DNA of 64,000 nt from Orrella daihaiensis. Lineage in GTDB: Bacteria; Pseudomonadota; Gammaproteobacteria; Burkholderiales; Burkholderiaceae_B. Below the pieces are notes generated by a model, which was given only the letters and a program-made list of their open reading frames with translations, searched no databases and was not told the DNA's origin. Each line of letters opens with the position of its first letter. Position 1 is the first letter of the stretch. Made by a program: the position numbers and the translations under genes. The stretch spans positions 930,001-994,000 of the forward strand of contig NZ_CP063982.1 in assembly GCF_022811525.1 (NCBI RefSeq), written 5' to 3'. This document shows, in pieces, positions 38,876 through 48,982 of the stretch.

Positions 38876-39151
38876 TCAGCTGGCTTGGGTACCTGACTTG
38901 CGGGTACCGGCAGTGCGGGCAAAACGCTGGCGGAATTTCTCGACACGACCCGTTTCAACGATTCGGGTTTGTGCGCCTGTGTAGAAGGGGTGCGACTCGG
39001 ATGTCACGTCGCACTTGAACAGCGGATAGGTAACACCGTCAATCTCGGTGGTTTCACGCGAATTCAAAGTCGAGCGAGTAATGAATGTGTTACCGGTTTG
39101 TTGGTCCAGAAACACGACTTCGCGGTATTCCGGGTGGATGCCTTCTTTCAT
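38876..39151 (-). CDS. rpmE2: 50S ribosomal protein L31 type B
   Basis: A 91-residue L31, beginning MKEGIHPEYREVVFLD, with the core NTFITRSTLNSRETTEIDG and SHPFYTGAQTRIVETGRVEKFRQRF. It lacks the CxxC zinc pair, with a single cysteine, so it is the zinc-free (C-) type. In species with both forms this type takes over when zinc is scarce. I found no other L31 in the window and no clear Zur site in front. It diverges from the spermidine-synthase-like gene across 210 bases. Confidence 0.95.
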   Translation of the reverse strand: MKEGIHPEYREVVFLDQQTGNTFITRSTLNSRETTEIDGVTYPLFKCDVTSESHPFYTGAQTRIVETGRVEKFRQRFARTAGTRKSGTQAS

Positions 39152-39361
39152 GGTTTATTCCTTTCGAGCCAGCTCCCAAGCCAGCACCTTTGGCCGGACA
39201 GGATCAAGCTAGCCTGTATGTTGTAAGAATTGGCCAGCCTCGGTTCCAGAGATTTAGCCAAGCCCTCGATTGTATGCCGAATCTTAGTGACTGGCAAACG
39301 CTAAAATTGTGGTTTTGGGGTCTCAGTGGGTCCGTGACCGATCCGGGTGGGTGTAGAGCAG

Positions 39362-40114
39362 ATGGGCAGTCAATCCAGCGAATTTGATGATAATCCGGTG
39401 GTCTCCGAGCAGCAAGGGGTCCGATATTTGCATTTCGATTCGCCCTGGATTCAGGGTGCCATGGATATCAAACACCCTGATCGATTGGTGCTTTCGTACA
39501 CCGCACAGATGATGGGTTGGCTACTGTTTCTGCAGCCAGATGATGACCAACCCGTTGGTCAACTTGGCTTGGGTGCTGCATCGATTACCCGGTTTTGTTA
39601 CAAGCATCTGCCCAATCCGTTGATGGTGGTTGAACGCAATCGATCAGTGATTCGCGTCTGCGAGCAGTATTTCCGCATGCCAAGGCATAATCGACTCACC
39701 GTTTTTGAGGGAGATGCGGGCAATTGGGTGGGCAATCCAGATAATTGGCAGACGTTGTCTGTTTTGATGGTTGATTTGTATGACACCGAGGCTCTTGGCC
39801 CGGTTTGTGATTCGCTTGAGTTCTATCGCGGGTGTTTTGACTGTCTGGTCGAGCCAGGGATTTTGAGTGTGAATCTTTTCGGCAAGCATGAGAGTTTCGA
39901 TCACAACCTCGAGAACCTGCGCGCCGTGTTTGGCAATCGGCTGATAAGGTTGCCGCCTGTTGACGAGGGTAATCAGATTGTGTTGGCGTTCAAAGGCCCG
40001 GATCTGTCGGTGTCACGCTCAGATCTGATGCAGCGAGCCGATTTCCTCGAGCAAGCCTACGGACTACCCGCAAAACGCTGGGCGCGCTCCATCGGGGCTG
40101 TCCAAAGCCTATGA
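39362..40114 (+). CDS. Spermidine synthase-like methyltransferase-fold protein
   Basis: A 250-residue protein with a Rossmann-like fold of the spermidine/spermine synthase family. The nucleotide-binding loop is GQLGLGAASITRFCYKHLP, and the acidic strand end is VVERNRSVIRVCEQYF. VFEGDAGNWVG and LMVDLYD are further family-like stretches. It is shorter than SpeE at the N-terminus (no full beta-barrel domain) and the usual catalytic Asp pair is not obvious. Actual polyamine synthesis is doubtful. ATG 39362 is preferred; GTG 39347 adds five residues. Confidence 0.78.
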   Translation: MGSQSSEFDDNPVVSEQQGVRYLHFDSPWIQGAMDIKHPDRLVLSYTAQMMGWLLFLQPDDDQPVGQLGLGAASITRFCYKHLPNPLMVVERNRSVIRVCEQYFRMPRHNRLTVFEGDAGNWVGNPDNWQTLSVLMVDLYDTEALGPVCDSLEFYRGCFDCLVEPGILSVNLFGKHESFDHNLENLRAVFGNRLIRLPPVDEGNQIVLAFKGPDLSVSRSDLMQRADFLEQAYGLPAKRWARSIGAVQSL

Positions 40115-40160
40115 TCGCTGGTGATGGACCGGTATTCAGACCACTACAAAATGCAAGGGG

Positions 40161-41744
40161 ATGCAGGTGAGCGTGAGTAATCCAGAGGGAAGTAAGCCAG
40201 AGGTGAGTAATCTTTACACCGTTTTGAGTGACCGCTTTATGCAGGCGCCCGAGAAGGTTGCGCTGCAAACGCCCGAGGGCAGCTACACCTATGCCCAGGT
40301 GCATCACCGGGTGGGACAGATGGCCAATTGGCTTAAAAGCCTGGATCTGCCGGCTGGCAGTCGAGTGGCTGCACAGGTCGAAAAATCCCCTGAGGCGCTT
40401 TTTCTGTATCTGGCTGCGGTCAGGGCGGGCTATACCTACTTGCCGTTAAACACCGCTTATCGGCAAGGGGAAATTGAATATTTCCTTGGTAATGCCGAAC
40501 CCGCAGTCGTAGTCTGTGATCCTGCTAACCTCTCGTGGGTGCAGGGCCTGGCCAATCAAACAGGGTGCAGTCATGTGGTCACACTCGATGCGCTTGGTCA
40601 AGGCGGTTTGACTCAGGTCGCACAGGGCTTTTCTGGGCAGTGTCATGACGCCGCGACAGCGGCCGATGATCTGGCTGCCATCCTCTACACGTCGGGCACA
40701 ACCGGTCGCAGCAAGGGGGCGATGCTGACGCATCGTAATCTCATTTCGAACGCCCAAACTCTGCATCACTACTGGGGCTGGTCTTCAAACGATGTGTTGC
40801 TGCACATGTTGCCAATTTTCCATATTCACGGGTTATTTGTTGCATGCCATGGTGCTTTGCACGCCGGCGCCACCATGATTTGGCTACCCAAACTGGATGT
40901 GGATGCAGCGCTTCATTATTTGCCTGACAGCACCATCATGATGGGCGTGCCAACCTATTACGTTCGGCTCTTGAGTGATCCACGATTCGATCGACACGTC
41001 ACACGCAACATGCGCTTGTTCGTCTCGGGCTCAGCCCCTCTGTTGCTTGAGACCTTCGAGAGCTTTGAAAAACAAATTGGGCAGCCGATTCTTGAGCGAT
41101 ATGGCATGAGCGAGACTGGCATGCTGACTTCAAATCCCTACAACGCTCAAGAAGGGGCGAGGATCGGTTCGACAGTCGGCAAGCCACTGCCCGGCGTCGA
41201 GGTTAGAGTGGTCGATGATGCAGGCAAGACTTGCCCTGTCAATGAAATAGGGCATGTGCAAGTCAGGGGTCCCAATGTCTTTGTGGGCTATTGGCAAATG
41301 CCAGAAAAAACCCGCGAGGAATTTACAGCCGATGGTTGGTTCAAGACCGGCGATATGGGTCGCTGGGGCGGGCAAACCCCGCAGGGTCAAGATATTCCGG
41401 CCGATTACCTGTCTATCGTGGGTCGCAGCAAAGACCTCATTATTTCCGGTGGCTACAACGTGTACCCCAAGGAGATTGAGTCAGTCATTGATGACATGCC
41501 CGGCGTACTGGAGTCGGCCGTCATTGGCGTGCCACACCCGGATTTTGGTGAGGCGGTGGTGGCGGTGGTGGTGCCGGCCAAGGGCGTTGTGCTCGATGTG
41601 ACAGCGATGATTGCTGACCTGAAGGTCAAGCTTGCGAACTATAAGGTACCCAAGCATGTCTATTCGGTTGATGAGTTGCCGCGCAACACCATGGGTAAAG
41701 TACAGAAAAATGTGTTGCGCCAACAGTACGGCAAAGATGCGTGA
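40161..41744 (+). CDS. matB: Malonyl-CoA synthetase-like acyl-CoA ligase
   Basis: A 527-residue ANL-superfamily enzyme. The P-loop is YTSGTTGRSKGAMLTH, and the later motifs are ERYGMSETGMLTSNPY, WFKTGDMGRWG and the catalytic lysine segment PRNTMGKVQKNVLRQQY. LPIFHIHGLFVACHGALHAGA and the short acidic N-terminus match MatB/RpfB-type malonyl-CoA synthetases. It joins malonate (or methylmalonate) to CoA using ATP. AAGGGG precedes ATG 40161. Substrate is by resemblance only; another short acid is possible. Confidence 0.82.
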   Translation: MQVSVSNPEGSKPEVSNLYTVLSDRFMQAPEKVALQTPEGSYTYAQVHHRVGQMANWLKSLDLPAGSRVAAQVEKSPEALFLYLAAVRAGYTYLPLNTAYRQGEIEYFLGNAEPAVVVCDPANLSWVQGLANQTGCSHVVTLDALGQGGLTQVAQGFSGQCHDAATAADDLAAILYTSGTTGRSKGAMLTHRNLISNAQTLHHYWGWSSNDVLLHMLPIFHIHGLFVACHGALHAGATMIWLPKLDVDAALHYLPDSTIMMGVPTYYVRLLSDPRFDRHVTRNMRLFVSGSAPLLLETFESFEKQIGQPILERYGMSETGMLTSNPYNAQEGARIGSTVGKPLPGVEVRVVDDAGKTCPVNEIGHVQVRGPNVFVGYWQMPEKTREEFTADGWFKTGDMGRWGGQTPQGQDIPADYLSIVGRSKDLIISGGYNVYPKEIESVIDDMPGVLESAVIGVPHPDFGEAVVAVVVPAKGVVLDVTAMIADLKVKLANYKVPKHVYSVDELPRNTMGKVQKNVLRQQYGKDA

Positions 41745-41777
41745 TACATTAGGGAAAATACTTAGGCTGGTGAAGCA

Positions 41778-42374
41778 ATGAGATCATGGATACGCAGGTT
41801 GTGGGTTCTGCCTCTGGTGTTGCTGGTAGCGGCATGCGCATCGGGTCCACAGATCAATACTGACTACGACCAGAAGGCCGATTTCGCATCATTCCGCACG
41901 TTCGCTTTCATGGATCCGCTTGGTACGGATCGTGCTGGCTACACCACTTTGCTCACCGAGCGGCTCAAAACGCTCACGCGTCTTCAAATGGAGCAACGCG
42001 GCTACAGTTTCGATCCGCAATCGCCCGATCTGTTGATAAATTTTTTGGCACAGTCACGGCAACAAACCGAGTATGTGCCACCACCGCCCATGCCTTGGGG
42101 GCCAAATTATTATGGCTACCGGATGGGTTGGTATGACCCTTGGGTCGGGTACGGCTTTGGGCCGGACATTATTCAATACACCCAGGGCGTGTTGAGTATC
42201 GACTTGATTGATGCTCGCAAAAAACAGCTGGTTTGGGAGGGTGTGGCCACCTCGGTGATCGACAACCTCGAGCAGGCAACATCCGAGCAAGCGTTAGCAC
42301 CTGTGGTGGCTGATATCTTTGCTCGATACCCGTTTCTAGCGGGATCAGGTGTTGTTAATAAAACACCTCAGTAA
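41778..42374 (+). CDS. DUF4136 lipoprotein
   Basis: A 198-residue lipoprotein. The leader ends at LLVAAC (about residues 15-20), a good lipobox. The mature part contains TDYDQKADFASFRTFAF, the DUF4136 opening, and ends with ALAPVVADIFARYPF, also typical. Tyr/Gly/Pro-rich stretches in the middle (PPPPMPWGPNYYGYRMGWYDPW) may bind a surface. Function of DUF4136 proteins is unknown. It is followed by the RND efflux operon after 15 bases and may be read with it. Confidence 0.85.
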   Translation: MRSWIRRLWVLPLVLLVAACASGPQINTDYDQKADFASFRTFAFMDPLGTDRAGYTTLLTERLKTLTRLQMEQRGYSFDPQSPDLLINFLAQSRQQTEYVPPPPMPWGPNYYGYRMGWYDPWVGYGFGPDIIQYTQGVLSIDLIDARKKQLVWEGVATSVIDNLEQATSEQALAPVVADIFARYPFLAGSGVVNKTPQ

Positions 42375-42389
42375 AAATTTCTATAGGGT

Positions 42390-43538
42390 ATGTCAATGCG
42401 TTCGCTGAGCAAGCGGCGCTGGCTTTGGGCCAGCCTTTTTCTTTCAACTGCAGTGTTAGTGGGTTGTGGCGAGCAGCAAAGCACACAACAACGGCCCGCA
42501 ACACTGGTCGATACCATCACGTTGACGCCTGCGACCGCAGTGATTCGCGCAGACCTGCCGGGCCGGGTTGACGCTGTCCGCCATGCCGAGGTCAGGGCTC
42601 GAGTCACGGGCATTGTGCAAGAGATCCTGTTTGAGCAGGGCAGTGAAGTGGTCCGAAACCAGTCCCTGTTCAAGATTGATCCTGCGCCTTATCAGGCAGC
42701 CTTTGATCAGGCCCGGGCGGATCTGCTGCGCGCACAGGCCGATGAGAAAGCTGCGATTGCGCTCTCCAAGCGATACGCTCCATTAGTCAAAATCAATGCG
42801 GTCAGCAGGCAAGAGTATGACGATGCCGTTGCTCGGGCCGATCAGGCTCGGGCTAACGTGCTCGCTGCACAAGCCGCGCTCGCTTCGGCAGAGATCAACC
42901 TGGCCTACACCCATGTGACCTCTCCGATTGACGGGCGCATCGGTGAGGCGCTGGTGACAGAAGGTGCACTGGTGGAAGCGACCACCGCCACTCAAATGGC
43001 GCTGGTGCAGCAGATGAGTCCGATCTACGTGGATGTTTATCAGTCAGTCACAGAGCTTTCGAAGTTGCGACGTGATTTCAAGGACGGCAAGCTCAAGCAG
43101 GTCAGCAATGAGGCGGCCGAGGTATCCGTCATCCTGCAAGACGGTTCAATCTACCCCGGCAAAGCCCGGCTACTGTTTACGGGCACAACAGTGAACGAGA
43201 CCACAGGGCAGGTGGTGCTGCGAACTGAAGTTGACAATCAGGATGCCGCGCTATTGCCAGGCATGTATGTGAGAGTCAGAGTTGAACAAGCCGTTTCCGA
43301 GCAGGCATTGTTAGTGCCGCCCCAGGCGTTGCAGCGGGCTGCCAATGGTCTGACGAATGTGTATGTGGTGCGTGACGGGAAGGCGGTGTTGGCACCGGTA
43401 GAGGTGGGCAATGACTACGACAACCAGGTCATCATCACACAGGGGCTGAAGTCCGGTGATGAGGTCATTGTGGCGGGGTTTCAGAAGATACGCGAGGGTG
43501 CTGCCGTTCAAACCAGACCTTGGCAGCCAGACCGCTAA
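42390..43538 (+). CDS. RND efflux periplasmic adaptor (membrane fusion protein)
   Basis: A 382-residue MexA/AcrA-type adaptor with a lipobox (AVLVGC) at about residues 23-28. The lipoyl-like halves are ADLPGRVDAVRHAEVRARVTG and ALVTEGALVE, on either side of a coiled-coil hairpin with many Ala/Arg/Gln repeats (ARADQARANVLAAQAALASAE). C-terminal beta domains follow. It links the inner-membrane pump to the outer-membrane channel. It is the first of a three-gene set; the pump starts 31 bases after it. No regulator gene is adjacent. Confidence 0.93.
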   Translation: MSMRSLSKRRWLWASLFLSTAVLVGCGEQQSTQQRPATLVDTITLTPATAVIRADLPGRVDAVRHAEVRARVTGIVQEILFEQGSEVVRNQSLFKIDPAPYQAAFDQARADLLRAQADEKAAIALSKRYAPLVKINAVSRQEYDDAVARADQARANVLAAQAALASAEINLAYTHVTSPIDGRIGEALVTEGALVEATTATQMALVQQMSPIYVDVYQSVTELSKLRRDFKDGKLKQVSNEAAEVSVILQDGSIYPGKARLLFTGTTVNETTGQVVLRTEVDNQDAALLPGMYVRVRVEQAVSEQALLVPPQALQRAANGLTNVYVVRDGKAVLAPVEVGNDYDNQVIITQGLKSGDEVIVAGFQKIREGAAVQTRPWQPDR

Positions 43539-43569
43539 AGCCGTTTAAGCAGTTTCGATAGGCGATCAC

Positions 43570-46500
43570 ATGTCTCAGTTTTTTATTCATCGGCCGATTT
43601 TTGCGTGGGTGGTGGCTATCCTGATCACCGCAATCGGTTTGTTGTCGCTTCGAACCATGCCAGTGGCGCAGTACCCCGATGTGGCGCCACCGGCGATTCA
43701 GATTTCTGCCACTTACCCCGGGGCTTCGGCCGCGGAAGTGGCCGAGTCGGTGACCAGTATCATCGAGAATGAGCTCAATGGCGCAAAGGGTTTGATCTAT
43801 TACGAGTCGGTCAGTGACTCCAATGGACAAGCGCAGATCACGGCAACGTTTGAGCCTGGTACCGATCCGGACCTTGCCCAGGTGGATGTGCAAAATCGTG
43901 TCTCCAACGTGGCTGCCCAATTACCTGACGCCGTGAATTTGCAGGGCTTGAAATTTGAGCAAACCAGCTCGGGTTTCTTGATGGTGGTGACCTTGTCTTC
44001 TGATGGCGATCTGGATGCCACTGCGTTAGCCGATTACATCAAGCGCAACGTACAAAACCCGATCTCGCGGGTGCCGGGCGTAGGCCGGTTCCAGCTGTTT
44101 GCTGCGCCGCGTGCTATGCGCATCTGGATCGACCCTGACAAACTGGTGGGGCTTGATCTAAGTGTACAGGAGGTCAATAACGCCATTCGCTCCCAGAATA
44201 TTCTGATTCCTGCGGGTGTTCTGGGTGGACCGCCCAATCCAGAGAGTCAGCGGGTAGCCGCCAACATCACCAGTAATGGCCAGCTTACCGATGTGGCGGA
44301 TTTTGAGAATGTGGTGATTCGCGCCAACACCGATGGATCGTCAGTGCGCCTGAAGGATGTGGCGCGAGTCGAAATCGGTGCCGACAACTATCAGTTTGGT
44401 GCCCGTCTGAATGCCAAGCCGACAGCGGCATTTGCGGTGGTGTTGGCACCGGGTGCCAATGCACTTGAAACAGCAGAGGGCGTTCAGGCCCGAATGCAGG
44501 AACTCGCGCAGTTCTTCCCGGGCGATATTTCTTATGCGATTCCATACAACACAGCGCCCTACGTTCAAGCATCGATCGAGCAGGTGGTTCACACACTGTT
44601 TGAGGCCATGGTGCTGGTGTTTATCGTGATGTTCGTTTTTTTGCAGAACGTACGCTACACAGTCATCCCGGCACTGGTGGTGCCGGTGGCCATGATGGGT
44701 GCCTTTGCAGTCATGAACACGTTTGGTTTTTCGGTCAATGTGCTGACCATGTTCGCGATGGTGTTAGCCATTGGCATTTTGGTCGATGATGCGATTGTGG
44801 TGGTTGAGAATGTCGAGCGCATCATGGCCGAAGAGGGGTTATCGCCACGCGAGGCGACCATCAAAGCCATGCCCCAGATCTCGGGCGCCATCGTGGGTAT
44901 CACCGTGGTGTTGACGGTGGTATTCCTGCCCCTGGCATTTATGGCTGGATCGGTAGGCGTGATCTACCGTCAGTTTGCTGTGGCCATGTCGGTGTCAATT
45001 TTGTTCTCGGGTTTTCTGGCGCTGTCGTTTACGCCAGCGCTTTGTGCCACGATTTTGAAGCCCATTGGCAAAGGCCATCATGAAGAAAAGCGTGGATTTT
45101 TTGGCTGGTTTAACCGTAGTTTTCACAAGACCACGACCAACTATGAGGGCATGGTCAGCCACCTGATTCATCGACCCGGTCGTTATATGACGATCTTTGT
45201 GTTGCTTGTGGCACTGATGGGTTACTTGTATGTGCGCTTGCCAGGTGCATTTTTGCCTGAGGAGGATCAGGGCTACATCATTGTAAACATCGAGTTGCCC
45301 TCTGGGTCATCATCCACGCGCACCATGGAAGTGATCAACCAGGTTGAGAATTACTTTTTGAACGAGCCGACCACAGAGGATATTGTCGCGGTCCGTGGTT
45401 TTAGTTTTAATGGCAACGGCTTGAATGCAGCCTTGGCGTTCGTGCCACTTAAACCGTTTGATGAGCGGCAAGGACCAGGTGATTCAGCGATGGCGATTGC
45501 CGGCAAAGCCACTGGCATGCTGCTGGGATCCATACCCGATGCACTGGTATTTGCGGTGATTCCACCAGCGATCTCTTCGCTGGGCAATGCCAGCGGTTTT
45601 GATTTCCGCTTGCAGGATCGGTCGGGCGCAGGTTATCCGGCTTTGTTGCAAGCGGCTGGTCAGATGTTGGCTTTGGCAGCACAAAACCCGATCCTCTCTC
45701 AAGTGCGTATCTCTGGGTTGGGCCCGGGTGCCCAGCTGAGCATCTCGATTGACCGAGACAAGCTGGCTGCCATGGGAGTGAGCTTTCAGGAGGCAGCCGC
45801 CACCCTGGGTACAGCCATGGGTGGCCAGTATCTGGGCAAGTTTCCCAACACGGGTTGGATGCAAAATGTCTGGGTGCAGGCTGATCAGGCGTTCCGTGAC
45901 AGCGTTGCTGACATCATGAATCTGAATGCGCGTAACGCGCGTGGCGAATTGGTGCCATTGGCCTCATTTATTGATGTGCAATGGGATCAAGGTCCTACCC
46001 AAGTCGTGCGCTACAACAGCTACGATTCGATTCGGATTTCTGGTAGCGCTGCGCCTGGTTATTCGTCTGGACAAGCCATGGACGCGATGCAAGGTCTGAT
46101 GGCTGAGCTGCCCGAGGGCTATGGGTTTGAATGGACTGGTTTGTCTTATCAGGAAATTCAGGCTGGTGCACAGGCCCCGATTCTGATGGCCTTGGCCATC
46201 ATCACGGTATTTCTGGTGTTGGCCGCACTATACGAAAGCTGGGCGATCCCGCTGTCGGTCATGCTCGTGGTGCCCTTGGGCATGCTGGGTGCGGTTGCAT
46301 TGATTTCGGCACTTGGCATGAATAACGATGTGTACTTTCAAGTGGGGATGGTGACCGTGATTGGTCTTTCCGCTAAGAATGCCATTTTGATTGTCGAGTT
46401 CGCCAAAGATCTGCATGCGCAGGGCATGGGTCTGTACGAGGCGGCTGTCGAAGCTGCCCGACTGCGTTTTCGTCCCATTCTGATGACTTCCTTTGCCTTC

Positions 46501-46710
46501 ATTCTTGGTGTTGTGCCATTGACGCTGGCATCAGGTGCGGGTGCAGCTAGTCAACAGGCCGTGGGCTTTGGTGTGCTTGGTGGCATGCTGGCGGCTACGC
46601 CATTTGCTGTCATTTTTGTGCCGATTTTCTTCGTCACGGTATTGAAATTCTTCAAGACCAAAGTCAGCCGCTTGCATGGCGCCTCCGGTAGCTCGGGGGG
46701 TAAGTCATGA
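43570..46710 (+). CDS. RND efflux pump, inner-membrane permease (AcrB/MexB type)
   Basis: A 1046-residue proton-driven pump of the HAE1 group. It starts MSQFFIHRPIFAWVVAIL and has two halves of six helices. Helix 4 has the proton-relay acidic pair in GILVDDAIVVVENVERIM; FQVGMVTVIGLSAKNAILIVEFAKDL and RFRPILMTSFAF are matching signatures in the second half. It exports hydrophobic compounds, dyes or antibiotics through the trimer. The outer-membrane gene overlaps its stop by four bases. Substrate range cannot be read from the sequence. Confidence 0.96.
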   Translation: MSQFFIHRPIFAWVVAILITAIGLLSLRTMPVAQYPDVAPPAIQISATYPGASAAEVAESVTSIIENELNGAKGLIYYESVSDSNGQAQITATFEPGTDPDLAQVDVQNRVSNVAAQLPDAVNLQGLKFEQTSSGFLMVVTLSSDGDLDATALADYIKRNVQNPISRVPGVGRFQLFAAPRAMRIWIDPDKLVGLDLSVQEVNNAIRSQNILIPAGVLGGPPNPESQRVAANITSNGQLTDVADFENVVIRANTDGSSVRLKDVARVEIGADNYQFGARLNAKPTAAFAVVLAPGANALETAEGVQARMQELAQFFPGDISYAIPYNTAPYVQASIEQVVHTLFEAMVLVFIVMFVFLQNVRYTVIPALVVPVAMMGAFAVMNTFGFSVNVLTMFAMVLAIGILVDDAIVVVENVERIMAEEGLSPREATIKAMPQISGAIVGITVVLTVVFLPLAFMAGSVGVIYRQFAVAMSVSILFSGFLALSFTPALCATILKPIGKGHHEEKRGFFGWFNRSFHKTTTNYEGMVSHLIHRPGRYMTIFVLLVALMGYLYVRLPGAFLPEEDQGYIIVNIELPSGSSSTRTMEVINQVENYFLNEPTTEDIVAVRGFSFNGNGLNAALAFVPLKPFDERQGPGDSAMAIAGKATGMLLGSIPDALVFAVIPPAISSLGNASGFDFRLQDRSGAGYPALLQAAGQMLALAAQNPILSQVRISGLGPGAQLSISIDRDKLAAMGVSFQEAAATLGTAMGGQYLGKFPNTGWMQNVWVQADQAFRDSVADIMNLNARNARGELVPLASFIDVQWDQGPTQVVRYNSYDSIRISGSAAPGYSSGQAMDAMQGLMAELPEGYGFEWTGLSYQEIQAGAQAPILMALAIITVFLVLAALYESWAIPLSVMLVVPLGMLGAVALISALGMNNDVYFQVGMVTVIGLSAKNAILIVEFAKDLHAQGMGLYEAAVEAARLRFRPILMTSFAFILGVVPLTLASGAGAASQQAVGFGVLGGMLAATPFAVIFVPIFFVTVLKFFKTKVSRLHGASGSSGGKS

Positions 46711-48215
46711 AGCCTTTGGTACCAATCGTTTTAGTGTCCGCCATTGCAGTGGCTGGCTGTAATCTCGCGCCCAAGTATCAGCAGCCCGAGATGCCTGTGC
46801 CATCGAGCTTTCCTGAGCAACCGCAACTAAGTTTTGATGCGGCCACTGGCAGCGTGTCACGCCAGACCGTGGCACCAGAGGTGATTGCACCGGGCTCTGA
46901 AAGCGCTGCAGACATGCCATGGCAGACTTTTTTTCCTGATCAGACCTTGCAGTCACTCATATCGATTGCGCTTGCCAATAATCGTGATCTGCAAATTGCG
47001 GTGGCTCGAATGGATGAGGCGCAGGCGATTTGGGGGATACAGCGCGGGGAGATGTTTCCCACCCTGGGGGCTGGTTTCACAGGGGCCCGCCAGCGCAGTC
47101 CTGCCTTCGGTGTGGGTCCTAATGTCATCACCAGCCAGTACGCAGCCGGTGTGGCAGTCACGACATTTGAGCTCGATTTGTTCGGTCGTTTGCGTAATTT
47201 GTCGGAAGCTGCGTTCCAGCAGTATCTAGCCACGGCTGAGGGAGCCAGGGCAGTCCAGATCACTCTGGTTTCGGATACTGCTGTTCAATACTTTCGTTTG
47301 CGTCTGGCTCAGGCGCTCGTTGCTTTGACCCAACAGACACTTAAAGCGCGCCAGACCAGCTATCAGCTGGTCAAAGCCCGCTTCACCAATGGCGTGGCTT
47401 CTGAGATGGACACGGTACAAGCCAAAGTGCTGGTGGACGCAGCTGCCGCTGACCTTGCGCGTTACATCCGAGACGAACAAACCGCACGAAATGCCTTGAG
47501 CGTTTTGATTGGTAAGCCCGTCCCTGATATGGGTCCATCGCCTGTTGATTTCGATGATGCCGAGCTGCTAGCCAATATCCCGGCTGGCTTGCCTTCGGAG
47601 CTCTTGGTGCAACGCCCTGATATTCGTGCCGCAGAAAACCAGTTGCTGGCAGCCAATGCCAATATTGGTGCTGCACGCGCGGCATTCCTGCCTAACATCA
47701 GCTTGACGGGTAGTGTGGGTACTGCCAGCACACAGCTAGGTAACTTATTCAAGTCGGGTAGCGGTGCCTGGGCTTTCACGCCGTCGATCAGCGTGCCGAT
47801 TTTTACCGGCGGCAGTCTACAGGCCAGTCTGGCACAGTCAGAGGCAGCCCAACGCGCTGCGATTGCCAGTTACGAGCGTCAAATTCAACAGGCATTCCGC
47901 GAGGTGGCTGATGCCTTGTCTGGGGAGGCGACCTTAAATGCACAGCTACAAGCCCGAGCAGCCGAGACGGCGGCAGCGCAGAAATTTCTCGATTTGAGCA
48001 ATGCCCGTTTCTTTAATGGCATCAGCAGCTTTCTAGAGGTACAGGTCGCTGAAATCCAGCTCTTTAACGCGCGGGTTCAGCAGGTTTTAACGGGGTTTGA
48101 AACCGTATCGAACCGTATCAATCTATATAAGGCGTTAGGCGGTGGTTTTGAGGCTTCAGCCGTACAATCTAAAAACAGTCAACCATCAACTCTCATAGAT
48201 ACGAATCCATCATGA
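46707..48215 (+). CDS. Outer-membrane efflux lipoprotein (OprM/NodT type)
   Basis: A 502-residue TolC-like channel with a lipobox (AVAGC about residues 14-18). The coiled-coil tunnel region contains [23 protein letters not shown] and the second repeat [41 protein letters not shown], the NodT-family signature. It completes the three-part pump. Its start overlaps the pump stop (ATGA, 46707-46710), and its own stop overlaps pdxJ. Lipid attachment and length are normal for the family. Confidence 0.94.
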   Translation: MKPLVPIVLVSAIAVAGCNLAPKYQQPEMPVPSSFPEQPQLSFDAATGSVSRQTVAPEVIAPGSESAADMPWQTFFPDQTLQSLISIALANNRDLQIAVARMDEAQAIWGIQRGEMFPTLGAGFTGARQRSPAFGVGPNVITSQYAAGVAVTTFELDLFGRLRNLSEAAFQQYLATAEGARAVQITLVSDTAVQYFRLRLAQALVALTQQTLKARQTSYQLVKARFTNGVASEMDTVQAKVLVDAAAADLARYIRDEQTARNALSVLIGKPVPDMGPSPVDFDDAELLANIPAGLPSELLVQRPDIRAAENQLLAANANIGAARAAFLPNISLTGSVGTASTQLGNLFKSGSGAWAFTPSISVPIFTGGSLQASLAQSEAAQRAAIASYERQIQQAFREVADALSGEATLNAQLQARAAETAAAQKFLDLSNARFFNGISSFLEVQVAEIQLFNARVQQVLTGFETVSNRINLYKALGGGFEASAVQSKNSQPSTLIDTNPS

Positions 48216-48982
48216 TCGACTTAGGCGTCAACATTGATCACGTCGCCACCTTGCGCCAACAGCGCCACACCGCGTACCCGGATCCCATCCAGGCAGCATT
48301 GCTCGCCGAGCAGGCGGGTGCTGATTTGATCACCCTGCATTTACGTGAAGACCGACGGCATATTCAAGATGCGGATGTCTACGCCTTACGCCCACAATTG
48401 CTAACCCGCATGAATCTTGAATGTGCGGTTACTGGCGAAATGCTGGATATTGCCCTTGATGTTCAGCCGCATGACGTCTGTCTGGTGCCTGAGAAGCGCA
48501 CTGAACTGACCACTGAAGGGGGCCTGGATGTGGTGGGTGGTTTTGACACCGTTGGTGGCGCAGTCGAAAAATTACACGCTGCTGGCATCCGTGTGTCACT
48601 ATTCATTGATCCTGATGCTGCCCAAATAGAGGCGGCGCATCGTACCGGTGCTCGCATTATCGAGTTGCACACGGGTGCCTACGCTGAAGCTCAAAATCAT
48701 GCGCAAGCACAGGCTGAGATTGAACGCCTAAAAACAGCGATCGCCCAGGCAGTTGGCTTGGGAATCAAGGTCAACGCCGGTCACGGGCTACATTACGGTA
48801 ACGTAGCGCCTATTGCTGCCTTGCCTGGTATTGCCGAATTAAATATCGGTCATGCCATCGTGGCGCAGTCAATTTTTGATGGCTGGCAAACAGCCATTCG
48901 TAATATGAAAGCGGCCATGGTCCAGGCCAAGCTTGCTGGGTTGCGTGGAGAAATCGTCCCCTTGCCGGAATTTAGCCAATGA
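48212..48982 (+). CDS. pdxJ: Pyridoxine 5'-phosphate synthase
   Basis: A 256-residue TIM-barrel enzyme joining 1-deoxyxylulose-5-phosphate and 3-amino-2-oxopropyl phosphate. Signatures include [48 protein letters not shown] and [17 protein letters not shown]. It makes vitamin B6. The start overlaps the outer-membrane channel gene by four bases, and nagZ overlaps its stop by four. acpS, which usually follows pdxJ in this group, is absent between pdxJ and nagZ. Confidence 0.97.
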   Translation: MIDLGVNIDHVATLRQQRHTAYPDPIQAALLAEQAGADLITLHLREDRRHIQDADVYALRPQLLTRMNLECAVTGEMLDIALDVQPHDVCLVPEKRTELTTEGGLDVVGGFDTVGGAVEKLHAAGIRVSLFIDPDAAQIEAAHRTGARIIELHTGAYAEAQNHAQAQAEIERLKTAIAQAVGLGIKVNAGHGLHYGNVAPIAALPGIAELNIGHAIVAQSIFDGWQTAIRNMKAAMVQAKLAGLRGEIVPLPEFSQ

